Shown: one piece after another, positions 1-10,592 of the stretch
Position numbering within the stretch: position 1 is the stretch's first letter
Layout of the letters: every line of letters begins with the position of its first letter
Position numbers and translations under genes: made by a program
Source: Cerioporus squamosus
Lineage: Eukaryota; Basidiomycota; Agaricomycetes; Polyporales; Polyporaceae
Length of the DNA: 64,000 bases
Assembly: GCA_022592435.1 (NCBI GenBank)
Contig: JABYQS010000062.1
Span: forward strand, 1-64,000
Reading direction: 5' to 3'
The notes under the pieces: model-generated
Database searches by the model: none
Told to the model about the DNA's origin: nothing
Seen by the model: the letters and a program-made list of their open reading frames with translations, nothing else

Positions 1-75
1 CAGCTGAAGACGCGGAAGGGGCGGGGAGACGTCGAGGACATGATGGAGGAGCAGAGAGAGGTCAACCAGTACTGA
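1..75 (+). CDS. 3' end of a gene truncated by the window edge
   Basis: An open frame enters from the left edge and ends at a TGA at 73-75, giving 24 residues that finish with DMMEEQREVNQY. The peptide is charged and looks like a helical or coiled C-terminus. I cannot assign a family. The frame is only inferred from being open with plausible composition, so it could be chance. Confidence 0.3.
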   Translation, partial: QLKTRKGRGDVEDMMEEQREVNQY

Positions 76-1170
76 CAACAGCGAACAGATACAAAGGGCA
101 GCGATCTCGGAGAAATGCAGAGAGGCCCATGCCCACCCCACTCAAGCAGTTACGCAGCTACCAAGGGAGCCTGTCGATTGGAACAGTGGCCCAGGAAGAG
201 CGATGGCTGCGATAGCACCAGGACAAGGAAGAGATCGGTCATCATGCTGACTGTGCGGCCAGGCGCCGACGCGGACGTCCCCAACATCATCGTTCGCTTC
301 AACTTGTTCGATGTCGCTCTTCTGCCTTGTCCGACTCCCTGTCGATGGCCTCTGCTTCATGCGCCCAATGTTCTCTGCTGGAGTGCACCTACGCAGCCAG
401 CAAATCTGAAAGAGAACCCTCTAGAACTAGGCCCTCCCGCATCTGGTTAATCTTCTCTACTGTTCATGTCGGCTTCGCGAATCTCTAGGTCGTCCAGCAT
501 GCCGCTCAGCCTCTCCTCCTCCTCCAGGTCTACCCTGCCCATGTGACTAGTAGCGCTCACTGTGGATGACTTAGACTCGGTGTCGTTATTTCGGCCCATC
601 CACGGGCCTTCCTTCGATACACAATTAGGGCTGCTCAATTCTGGTCGGTCGGTCGGTCGGTCGCTGGTCGCTGGTCGCAGAACGCATTGATGAAACCTGT
701 AGCCGAGTCTAGCGAGACTCAAGTAGGAAGGAGGCGACGTCGGCAGTCTCGCCTAGTCTCCCATCACCTCTGGAGCGCTCACTCAGCGACCGACCGACCG
801 AGCGACCGACCAGAATTGAGCAGCCCTATTGAGCTGAGCACTCTTCAGGCTCTGCACGAAACCTCAGGCTACCCCTTCGCAGATGATCTACGACAAGACT
901 CATGATATGCATATGTACAGCGCAAGTGAGGCGACACCTTGGGTTGATACCTAGCGAGGACGACTGCAGGACTCCGCCATTACTACTCGGTCCACCGAAC
1001 CCACGTGGAATGCAACGCGTCTGGCACGCGACTCGGACGTGGCACGTACCCTCTTTTGGGCCCATTGCAGCTCGCGTTCGTAGCCTAAGCACGCATAAGG
1101 GCACTCAGCTGGTGAATGCTCCTCGTACATCAGCTTGCTCTGGGCCACCACCATCCAACAACTGCTCACG
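76..1170. other. Intergenic stretch without a supported gene
   Basis: Several short open frames exist on both strands, but none has recognisable domains, coherent splice sites or a paralogue elsewhere in the window. The only structured feature I see is the inverted repeat at 622-831. Confidence 0.5.
622..831. repeat. 210-bp inverted-repeat element with GGTC-rich arms
   Basis: The left arm at 622-665 (starting CAATTAGGGCTGCTC, then repeated GGTC) is the imperfect reverse complement of the right arm at 785-831. The arms are about 45 bp long and 120 bp apart. The interior holds a smaller inverted pair, AGCGAGACT near 711 and AGTCTCGCCT near 745. This resembles a small foldback or MITE-like element. 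I see no clear target-site duplication, so transposon origin is an inference. Confidence 0.55.
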
Positions 1171-2036
1171 ATGACCCCGTCCGTCAACCGCTCCAAGCCT
1201 CCTCGCCAGATCATCCTGCACTGTGGCGATTCCACGCGCATCATACCTCTCGACGACGGCGGGAGACTGGTCCCCCAGGACGAGCCACTCAAGTGTCCCA
1301 TGCCCCAGGTACGTGCGCATCCGTGTCTCTGCACCGCAGGAGTGTCGGTTGAACAGGCCAGGACAAGATGGTCTTCGCGCCGACGCGCCAGATCCTAAAC
1401 CTCTTCGACCCGATGCCCTACACCCCCGCGCTCGCAGACGACCTCTCCTCCTTCACGCAAGTCTTCATCTACACCCTCATGCAAGCGCGCGACGCCGACG
1501 ACGTCATGATACACGCCGAGCATGTGCTCTTGCGGAACATGCTCGCGACGGACCCCGTCAAGCTGCGCGCCAAGCGGCAGTCCCAGCTCTACGACGTCCG
1601 CGTCGCCGTCGGCCTCCTGCGGCGCGACCGCATGTTTTCCGCGGGTCGGACTCCCGCAGCGGGGGATGTTACGGCGTGGGCGAGGGCGGAGGCGCGGGAG
1701 AGGTTCGGGGACATGGTGTCCACTATGCAGTGGCTTCGCACCGTGCTGGAGGTGAATGAGTTCCAGTGCTTCCGGAATCGCTGGCCGGGAACTTGTGACC
1801 CGCGGGAGGGCGTTCCGGGGAAGGCGGCTGGGGAGTATGCGCATTATATGGCCGAGTTTCGGGAGATGGCGGAGGACTACGACGAGGTGCAGGCGAAGAG
1901 GCGTGCTGCGTTCGAGGAGCGACGAGAGGCCCGGGCCCGAGGAGAGCGAAGCGAAGGAGCTGAAGACCGACACGCGCGAGGTGCGTTCTGCCGACGGATA
2001 CCTTGTGTTGATGTTGTCGACCTTCCAGGTGTGTAG
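1171..2036 (+). CDS. FDPMPY-family protein 1 (unknown function)
   Basis: Two exons: 1171-1308 (46 codons, ATG at 1171) and 1362 onward, with a 53-bp phase-0 intron. Exon 2 opens with DKMVFAPTRQ, followed by NLFDPMPYTPALADDL and SSFTQVFIYTL, the block shared with three other genes here (10.6, 11.8 and 20 kb). A second shared motif is RFGDMVSTMQWL. The C-terminal part is charged and helical (EYAHYMAEFREMAEDYDEV, then an Arg/Glu/Ala-rich tail). No signal peptide or membrane segment is seen, so the protein is probably soluble. The last codons before the TAG near 2036 lie in a locally duplicated segment, and a spliced alternative end is possible. I do not recognise the family and infer no function. 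Confidence 0.65.
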
Positions 2037-2210
2037 GACCATGACGGGACATTCGGCACGCTTCTGTCAGCATGTCAGGAGAGAGAAGCGCAGTTGAGGA
2101 AGACAGGCACGCGCGAGGTGTGTTGTTCCGTGAACGCAAACGGAAGCCTTGCGTTGATGCTTGACGAACTCCCAGATGTGTAGGATTGTGATTATACATT
2201 CAGAACATCT
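1940..2210. repeat. Imperfect tandem duplication over the 3' end of FDPMPY-1
   Basis: Two diverged copies lie head to tail. The motif CACGCGCGAGGTG occurs at 1971 and again at 2108, and AGGTGTGTAGGA (2027) recurs as AGATGTGTAGGA (2174). The offset is therefore 137-147 bp. The first copy contains the C-terminal codons and stop of the FDPMPY-1 gene; the second lies downstream and may be a dead terminal exon. Confidence 0.6.
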
Positions 2211-2525
2211 GTGGTGGCGTGGCTTCGGGGTCCCTGTCGAGATGGACGCGTCGCACCCCACGCGCAAAGGTACTAGTGTCAGTGTCTCTTCTTCCTGCGC
2301 GGTTGATCCTCTGTAAAGGTCTTCGCTGGACATGACATGATCGGAGGCCAGTACTCGTTGTAACTCCAGAATTCGAAATCTGACCATGACAAGCGGCGGT
2401 CAGCGCTGGTTAACCTGTCGAAGACTGTCATGACCGTGAGAGTCCGTGGCAGGTACAGATACACTATGTAGTACTCCTCGTCGCAATATCAGATCGACTC
2501 CCATCTCCCTCACTCCGTCTGCCTC

Positions 2526-4299
2526 ATGCACGTCGCAGCTAGTCCCTCCAAACGCTCTCCACTGGCCTCTGGTCCGGCCGATGACGATGGTTACGATAGC
2601 TTCGAGGACGACACGTTTGCCGACTACGTCCCTCCCTCTCCACAACCCGCCCAGCACACGTTCTTCCGCCCCTGGGCTACCTTCCCGCAAGAGATATGCA
2701 ACCTCGTGCTCGACTCAATCGCCAACGACGCCGAGGAGGACTACATGCTCACGCTCAAAACACTGCGGACTTGTGCATCGGTCTCCAGGGCGTGGAGGAT
2801 CCACGTACAGCCTTACCTCTACCGCGACGTGGTCATCACCAGCGTCGCGGACCTGCACAAGCTCTGCGCGACGCTGGACACGTATCCTCGGATTGCGCGT
2901 GCGGTAGAGCGGCTGCTGATATGTGTTCGGTACGAGCCTGACGCGCGGCGTGGCTTGCACCTTGACTCTCCGCAGAGCGCGATTGGGCTCTTCCCGTCCC
3001 TCATTCTCGGACGGCTCCCGAAGCTGTCCGGCCTTCGGGTCGAGGTGCTCGACTTTGGTGATAGCGGGGCACGGTTGGCGTCGGGCCCAGCTGGCGGCAA
3101 GGGCAAGGAGATTCTTCACATCCCGCCCCGTTTTTGCAGCCATCTCTCGAGCTTCATGTCGGCCGTGACCTCCCTCCATCTGGAGAACATGCACCTCCCG
3201 TGCTTCTCGGACTACATCCGCATGCTTTGGGCACTCCCGAATATCACCGTCTTGCACTGCGCGAACCTGCGCTGGTCGGCGCCCGGTGTCCTGCCGGCGT
3301 GCATGCGCGACAAGGACAAGCTGCGACTGCAGCGTCGGCGGAAGTTCCTTCCGAAGCTCAAGCACCTCACTGTACGTTGCTTGTGTAGCGCCGACTATCT
3401 TGCTGTTTCATGTGTGGATTGTTTGGCCAGGGCATCCGCATGAACATGCGCGCGATGAGGGTCTTCGTCTGCGCGTTGGGACAGTCGCTGGCACACCTGT
3501 GCATGGACATCCCAACGCCCGACGCCTCCGTCGGTAAGCACTCTCACTGACGCACACATGTGTCCTTAACTCACCAGGGGACGGGTGCGGCATCCATCCC
3601 TTCAGACACGCAGACGGTGCTCCAACAAGATCTCATGGACCTCCGAGAGTTCGTCGACCTCACCGCCATCACGTTCCTGCTCGACCCCCTCCGACCAACA
3701 GGCGAAGACCACCTCGCCGTCGTCCGCGAGACGCTGCGCACCTGGATGCCTCTAGCAGACCGCAAGGACGTCTGGCTGCGGCCACTAGGGCTGGCGTTCG
3801 CCTCAGGAGGCTCGTCCTACACGCGGGAGATGTACCTCGCGGCCCTGGGCAGCGTCGCACGGGCGTTGGAGCCTGCGCTCTTGGACGAGGCGCCCCTGGA
3901 CGACGAGGATCTGTACGACTCTGTACGGCCGGTTGTGCATGTCGTTATCCCCCAAGCGGACGTTCCACGGGAGGCGTGGTGGACGAGGGAGGTCTACAGG
4001 TGCTTTGATACGTTCTTGCAGATCGATGGGATCGCGGTCGAGTTCATGGACGGTGCGTCTGAGTCGGTTTGAGCCTCCGGCGGGGTGTCGTCTCTCTGAT
4101 AATGGCAATCGTTCCTTCAGTTCCGGACTTTTGCCGTTGGGCAGAGGATGATCACTGTGGTCACGGCAAGGCTGACCGACGGGACTTCGAGGATAGGAGC
4201 ATGAGCGTAGATTGCACAGAAACTAGTGAAGACGATTCTGTCGCAGAAGACGAGGGCGAAGCTAGCAATGACGGCCAGCGCCGCTCTCCCTATCAGTAA
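2526..4299 (+). CDS. F-box-like protein
   Basis: Four exons are supported: 2526-3371, 3431 to about 3530, about 3578-4052 and 4121-4299; the exact exon 2/3 junction is uncertain. An acidic N-terminus is followed near residues 55-100 by an F-box-like helix set (FPQEICNLVLDSI, then TLRTCASVSRAWRIHVQPYL and LYRDVVI). The rest has regularly spaced hydrophobic segments (LPKLSGLRVEVL, VTSLHLENMHLPCF, LPNITVLHCANL) as in the irregular leucine-rich part of basidiomycete F-box proteins. The last exon is acidic (CTETSEDDSVAEDEGEA). Such proteins usually act as SCF ubiquitin-ligase substrate receptors; that role is inferred from the family. The gene is convergent with APC1, with 72 bp between the stop codons. 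Confidence 0.7.
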
Positions 4300-4371
4300 C
4301 CCCCTTACATGCAGAGACACGAACACGTATATCTCACCGTACGTGGCGCACGCCCCTTGTTACTATGTGGT

Positions 4372-6524
4372 TCAATCAGGTACCTCACGTTCCTTAACGT
4401 GTGTACTGCCCTTCTCACCGCGCTTCTCGTGGACTTCGTCGTCTTCAATAGTCCTGACAGGGCCTTTGAACCACCTACGAGCTGAGAATATCCAGTACAG
4501 TGACGCGAACGCGAAAACGGCCATGATGACGACGACGGTGTAGTCTGGTGAAATGAACGTCAGCAGTGAGAATGTCCTCCGACGAAGCACAAGATGCTCA
4601 CTCATGGTGTCCGCCGTCGGGTTGGGGTCAGACGGGAACAGGAAGAGCACAACCACGAAGCCGGTCCATGCGACGGCGATAATCCCAATGGGCATGGCCC
4701 ATCTCCCAAGCGAGAATGGTCCGGGCTCGAAGGTACGCCGTCCTGAGGTAAGTCGCAAGACGATCGGGGTGATGTACGAGGTGTACAGTGCTATGACAGA
4801 GGCTCTGCAGAGGTCTTGTGTTAGCAGGATGGACATCACGAGCAAAACGCTCTAGTACACACAGCGACGTACCCAGCCAAGGACGTGAGCGCGGCATCCT
4901 GAGAAGCTCAGCAAACCGAGGATTGCCGCCAGGCCCATGATGAGCCACACGGCGTGTATTGGGGTGCGCGTTCGTGGATTGACGCGCTTCCAGTGCTTCG
5001 AGCCGGGAAGGGCGTTGTCCCGAGAGAACGCGAAGACGACTCGGGAGGCATCCACGCCCTGCGCCGCCGCGCCTACGTAGAGAATGACGATGATGATGCT
5101 CCATACCACGAGCATTCCCTGCTTGCCCAAGACGTCAAGGTAGAGCTGTCCAGCAGGAATGGGGAAGTCCGTTGCGAGGAGGGCGGGTATGGAGGCAGTC
5201 GCGAAGGAGATGGCGATGAAGAGGATCAAGCCCAGCACGGACGTCGAGGCGACTGCGGCGACGATGGCGATCGGTGCTACTCGCGCTGCTCCTGCGGTCT
5301 CCTCTGAGAGATGGGCAGCCGAATCATCTGTACATGGTCAGTCGATTGAGGAAGTGGGGCGTTCGTGAAGGTGAAAAGACTCACAGCCTACCATGGTCCA
5401 CATCGGCGCGTAGAAACTCAGCAGGAACGCCCAGCCGTCTGCGATAGTAAGCCTTTGTATGTGTCGCAGTTCGTGAGCACAATACGTACTGTTTGCCCAT
5501 CCGGTGTTGTTCTCAAACGCTGTAAACGCCGTCTTGGCCGACACCCTCTCCTCGCCACTGCAAACGAGGAGCGCAACCGAGAGCGCGAGCAGTGTCCCGA
5601 CTATATAATAGATCCAAAGGTCAGTATAACAAACATTACACGACCGGACCAGACATAGGACGTACCGTTGAGCACGACATAGTACACATTGAGGCGTGCT
5701 AGTATACTCGTTTTGAAAGAGCATATGATCCCATGAGAGAAGAGCAGAGCTAGCATGATGCCATAGGTCGGCCCCAGTCCTAAGTGGATTGCGCCATCAG
5801 AGCCAGCGTTCAAGGCGGTGACAATCATGTTGGCTCTGCGATGCCGTCAGTGCTGAACAGCAGGAACAGAGAACCAGTGACGCACGTCAAGTAATCCGAC
5901 GAGCACATAAGCACGACTTGACCCGTGACATTCGACCATCCGGTTATCCAGCATGCGAGGGGGGCCCAGCGTATGGGGGCAAGTCGTGCTGAGAAGTAGT
6001 ATAGTCCTCCGCTTGTTCTACCACACGCCGTAGTAAGCTCTAGCTGGAGATGTCTATGACGCAGAGCACATAGTACGTACGGCATTGCGGATGTCAGCTC
6101 GGCCATGGCTGCAGCGACGGTCAGGGTGAAGATGCAAGGGATAATCCACCCGAAGACCATCGCTACATGCCCGCCTGTGCTTGTAGGTGAGGTCGCAGAA
6201 ATATAAGATCCGACGCTTGGGAGGACGTACCAGATGCCAGAGGAAACGGTACTGAGACCGTGACCGAGGCGAGGGGCGCAAGAATAGAAAAAACTATTGC
6301 AGTCGACTCGATCAACTACAATCCCAGTTGTCGTCCAGTCAGTAATCAGATATGTGAGCAAAGAAAAGTAGTCTACATGCCGATATCGGTCGTCTGAACT
6401 CGCTCCGGTATCCCAGTTTGGCGAGGAGGAGGTCGTCGGCATGCCGGATGGCGGTCAGGCTATCATGCCCATCAAGCCCCGCTTCGTCCGCCGTTACTGA
6501 ATCGTGCTTCTCGTCCAGAGACAT
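4372..6524 (-). CDS. APC1: amino-acid/choline-type permease, probably disrupted
   Basis: Member of the APC superfamily, ACT branch (GABA, choline and amino-acid permeases), expected at the plasma membrane with about 12 membrane helices. The ATG at 6524 starts MSLDEKHDSVTADEAG, followed by the array-wide motif LLAKLGYRSEF. Conserved blocks then appear: HVAMVFGWIIPC, TSGGLYYFSARLAP, CWITGWSNVTGQ, FENNTGWAN, SAAHLSEETAG and FAFSRDNALPGS. It shares the ten-exon layout of the other copies. Two oddities stand out. The first intron has a GC donor at 6380-6381 where paralogues have GT. Exon 8 carries one extra base at about 4900 compared with APC2 (ATCCTGAG against ATCCGAG), which shifts the frame before the last two exons. 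It is therefore likely non-functional unless the base is a sequencing error. Confidence 0.75.
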
Positions 6525-7101
6525 CGCCGTTCAGAAGAAGATAGCTAGCAGACGCAACCGTGAGTGTCCGTCCTCTCGTTTCCGTATTATAGCTCGCGAC
6601 GTGATGTCAGCGTCTGAACTGAAGTCTCCGCGATCAGCGCACCCGGTATGCTCGAGAAGTCCAAGTTACCGGGTTATCCGCGCAAGCCAACGGCGTCCAT
6701 CTTCTTCCCGCTAGGACCGGGCGCAGCCAGTGCGTTCTGTTGAATGTCTGGAAGGCCAGGTGATGCTGGCGTGAGAGGTTCCTGTCGACATGTAGGCACG
6801 ATAACCAGCCTAGTCATGGCGAGCGAGGGCCTGACGTGAAGGCCACTGGCGCAATTGAACCAGCTCCACCCAGCCTGCGTTCGAGGATGCGGATGCGATA
6901 AGGGACCGTCAGAGTCCGAGTAATTTGCATAGGAGAATGATTTCTCGCAATGAAGCACAGCAAGCGCGAGAGAAGGGAAGAAGAGCGCAACTCACCTCTC
7001 CCGATCCGTCAATGCACTCTGAGTATCGAGCGCCCGCCGGTAGAGAAAAGTGGATCTTCGACTGTAGTACTTATCAGAGTCCGAGCAGACTCCGCACATA
7101 T
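6525..7101. other. Spacer between APC2 and APC1 (APC1 upstream region)
   Basis: No gene is supported. The segment near 6695-6775 resembles the APC2 upstream sequence near 9424-9500 (shared CGCTAGGAC and AGCTGATG/AGGTGATG-like blocks, then TGTGAGAG/GCGTGAGAG). The duplication unit therefore appears to include the promoter. Confidence 0.4.
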
Positions 7102-9277
7102 TCATCCGAAAACCTCTCGTTCATTCACGCGCGTGTGATCCTTCTCCTCGAGCTGCTCCTGGATCTCCGAGTCGTCCTTGACAGTCCGCACAGGCCCTTT
7201 GAACCACTTGCGCGCCGAGAACATCCACGACAGCGAAGCGAACGAGAACACAGCCATGATGACCACGACCGTGTAGTCTGCAAGAACCCACAACATCAGT
7301 ACAATCCAATGAAGAGGTCGTTACACCAATTGGGAAGGGCTCACTCATCGTGTCCGCGGTCGGATGGGGCGTGGACGGGAACAGAAGAGCATTATGACGA
7401 AGCGAGTCCACACAACGGCAACTGATACCAACAGGCATGGCCCACCTCCGAGCGAGAACGGTCCGGGTACGAATGTGCGTCGTCCGGAGGTAAGTCGCAA
7501 GATAATTGGAGTAATGTACGAGGTGTACAGTGCTATGACCGAGGCTCTGTAGAGCAAGCAATCGTCAGCACAGCGGACACTGCGAACGACGCATCAACGC
7601 CACATACCCCGCGAGCGACGTGAGCGCGGCATCCGAGAAACTGAGCAGCCCAAGGATCGCAGAGAGGCCCATCACAAGCCACACTCCATAAATAGGCGTG
7701 CGCGTGCGCGGATCGACGCGCTTCCACCACTTGGAGCCCGGGAGCGCGTTGTCTCTCGAGAACGCAAAGATGACGCGCGAGGCGTCCACGCCCTGCGCGG
7801 CCCCGCACGAATACCCCACGACGATGAGGATGCTCCAGACGACGAGCATCCCGGGCTTGCCGAGGACGTCGATGTACAGCTGGCCCGCGGGGATCGTGAA
7901 GTCTGTGGCGAGGAGGTGCGGCACGGAGGCGGTCGCGAAGGAGATGGCGATGTAGAGGATCCAGCCGAGCACGGACGTGGACGCGACCGCGGCGATGATG
8001 GCGATGGGTGCCACGCGTGCTGCTCCTGTCGTCTCTTCCGAGAGATGGGCAGCGGAGTCGTCTGAGTGCATGATCAGGGACCCGCAAGACTACGAACAAG
8101 GCGCTGGAAGATTCAGACTCACAGCCGACCATAGTCCACATCGGCGCATAGAATGAGAGCAGGAACGCCCATCCACCTGCGCAGCCGCTTACAATCAGTG
8201 CATTCTGACACTCGTTGACGATCGAACGCACTGTTTGCCCATCCAGTGTTGTTTTCGAACATCGTAAAGGCTGTCTTGGGAGAAACCCTCTGCTCCCCAC
8301 TGCACACAAGCAGCGCGACGGACAGCGCGATTAGAGTCCCGACTAAATATTCAACGCTGCTGGTAAGCACAGAGATCATCGCAGAATAACAGAACACGAG
8401 ACGTACGGTTGAGGATGACATAGTAGACATTGAGGCGTGCGAGTATGCTCGTCTTGAAGCAGCATACAATCCCGTGCGAGACGAGCAACGCGAGCATGAT
8501 GCCGTATGTCGGCCCTAGCCCTAACTTGATCGCTCCGTCAGAGCCGGCGTTCAACGCAGTCGTGATCATTTGGGCCCTGCGACGTTTTCAGTGGTCAAGG
8601 AGACAATGGTGAACCAGAGCGGACGCACGTCAGGTAGTCAGAGGAGCACATCAGGACAATTTGACCAGTGACGTTGGCCCAGCCGGTGATCCAACACGCG
8701 AGGGGTGCCCAGCGAGGCGGAGCAAGGCGCGCCGAGAAGTAGTACAGTCCTCCGCTCGTCCTACACGCGACTCGTGAGTCTACTACGGGCTCGAGATACA
8801 CGAGTAGAGGCACGTACGGCATGGCGGACGTCAGCTCGGCCATGGATGCCGCCACGGTCATGGTGAATATGCACGGGATAATCCAACCGAAGACCATCCC
8901 GATATGTCCTCCTGTCGATAAGTGAGAAGATTGTACCTTTCTATGTGGTGATGGGCCAAGAGAGCGCACCAGATGCAAGAGGAAACGGTAGAGTTATCGT
9001 GACGGAAGCTACGGGCGTCAGAATAGACAGCACGATTGCGGTCGACTCGATCAGCTGGACGTCCAATGGTCAGCAAGAGAGGTCGGGTGGGGTACGAAGG
9101 GAGAGATGTCGCGAGACGCACGGATAGCTGTCGCCTGAACTCGCTCCGGTATCCCAGCTTTGCCAGGAGGACGTCGTCAGCGTGCCGGATTCTAGTCAAG
9201 CTGTCGTGATCGTCGAGTCCCGCTTCCTCTGCTTCCTTCGTGACGATCACGACGGGGTGCTTTTTGTCTGACGGCAT
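7102..9277 (-). pseudogene. APC2: permease copy with frame lesions in exon 9
   Basis: Ten-exon ACT-type permease, the closest relative of APC1. The ATG at 9277 starts MPSDKKHPVVIVTKEA. Exons 1-8 are intact: LIESTAIVLSILTPV, HIGMVFGWIIPC, TSGGLYYFSARLAPP, CWITGWANVTGQ, FENNTGWAN, SAAHLSEETTG, FAFSRDNALPGS and SFSDAALTSLAG. Exon 9 (about 7350-7555) differs from APC1 by one missing base after the GPFSLG codons, one extra base shortly after and another missing base further on. The net effect is a frameshift before the last membrane helices. Exon 10 still encodes DYTVVVIMAVF and SARKWFKGPVRT. A truncated product is possible, but a full 12-helix transporter is not. Confidence 0.8.
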
Positions 9278-9950
9278 CTTCACCTCGGGGGTATGGGCTG
9301 GTGAAGGCGCATGCGGGTGTCCGTCTTTCAGTATCTAGGTTATAAACTGAGCATCAGCGTCTGCGAGCCTGTATACTGAGACCACGATTCAAGGTTACCG
9401 CAATATCTGCACGAGCTGTCAGATTACATCTTCCTCCGCTAGGACGGGGACAGGTGCTTCGACGGAACGCCAGGAGAGCCAGCTGATGTTGGAGTGTGAG
9501 AGACCTGGGGCCGTATCAACGTGAGGAATAGGGCGCGACTCACAAGGAGAACAGGCCAAGAACCATTCGCTGCGGAGTCGGTGTATGTATGTGTCTCGCT
9601 GCGCCGTATGAGACCGTAAAGAAGTACGAGAGGTTCCACACAGGCTGTCAGGAACGTTACTCCCCGCGCTATCTCTCGACCAGGAATGCCACTTTTCGGG
9701 GTGTTACCCTGAGGCGCGGTCAAACTAAGGTTTCTGGCAGACGTATGCTGATCGGAACGGCGGACTTATCCTCTATGACGAGGTGATACCGTCTTCTGCA
9801 ATGTACCCTGAAAGCTAGATGGACGGTCAGGTGCAAACGAATACGTTGGAGACTGTACCTTCGCTGAAGGGACGTCTTGATTGCATGTGAACACGGTCGC
9901 ATACTGGGATTTTAGAGTTCAGTATGGAGCGTGAAGTCCCAGCACCGCGT
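9278..9950. other. APC2 upstream region
   Basis: No gene is supported. Near 9424-9500 the sequence is alignable with the APC1 upstream region. The rest shows nothing recognisable. Confidence 0.35.
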
Positions 9951-9954
9951 ACGA

Positions 9955-10385
9955 CTCACAGCGACTACTCGGCGATGCAAGTGGATCCTCTGAACAGCTT
10001 GTCTGCTGAGGAGACCCAGACAAGGGAAGTGAAGATGAAAACGCGAGGATTACCACGACAGTGTGGTCTGCAGAGAGACGATCAAATTACAGAAGTGGAC
10101 ATGGAACGACGGCCAAGATACATGTACGCACTTATTGTCTCGGCCGTCTGACGAGCTCCTAGAGGGAATATGAAGAGGACTACGGAGAAGCTGACGCAAA
10201 CCGAGGCCGCATGCCGCATGGGTCGCTCCAATTGCGATGCTCGCTGGAGTCGCTGAATGGATACGCCTGAGTCTCTTCGGAAGTTGGACTGCACAATCGT
10301 CGGAGTGCGCATATAGTGAGACTGTTAAAGTACGATACGGCTCAGGGACTAGTGCGAGGGACTCACAGCTTGCAACCATCCAATA
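9955..10385 (-). pseudogene. APC3: degenerate 3' relic of a permease copy
   Basis: On the minus strand, diverged fragments of the permease 3' half appear in the right order. They are SDDCAVQLPKR near 10300 (compare DDSAAHLSEE), then VSFSVVLFIFPLGARQTAE (compare exon 9 ends such as VIFMFPPGAHPTAE), then DHTVVVILA followed in another frame by FIFTSLVWVSSADKLFRGS (compare the last exon). The large exon 8 and the whole 5' half are missing and frames are broken. This is a dead remnant between APC2 and the FDPMPY genes. Confidence 0.65.
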
Positions 10386-10592
10386 GAGACGCGAATCAAT
10401 TTGGAAAGCATTCTGCATTGGGGCGAGCCTGAGGCGAGTACGGCTCTAGCTGAACGCATTGCTATCGTACGTGATGTGCCCCTTGCAAGCACGATGGTAT
10501 GCCCTGCGTGTCTTCGATGCAGAAACTGCAAGATCAAAGAGAGCGCACCTCGAGTGAACTTTCATACATTCTGCGCTGCATACTGACAAATG

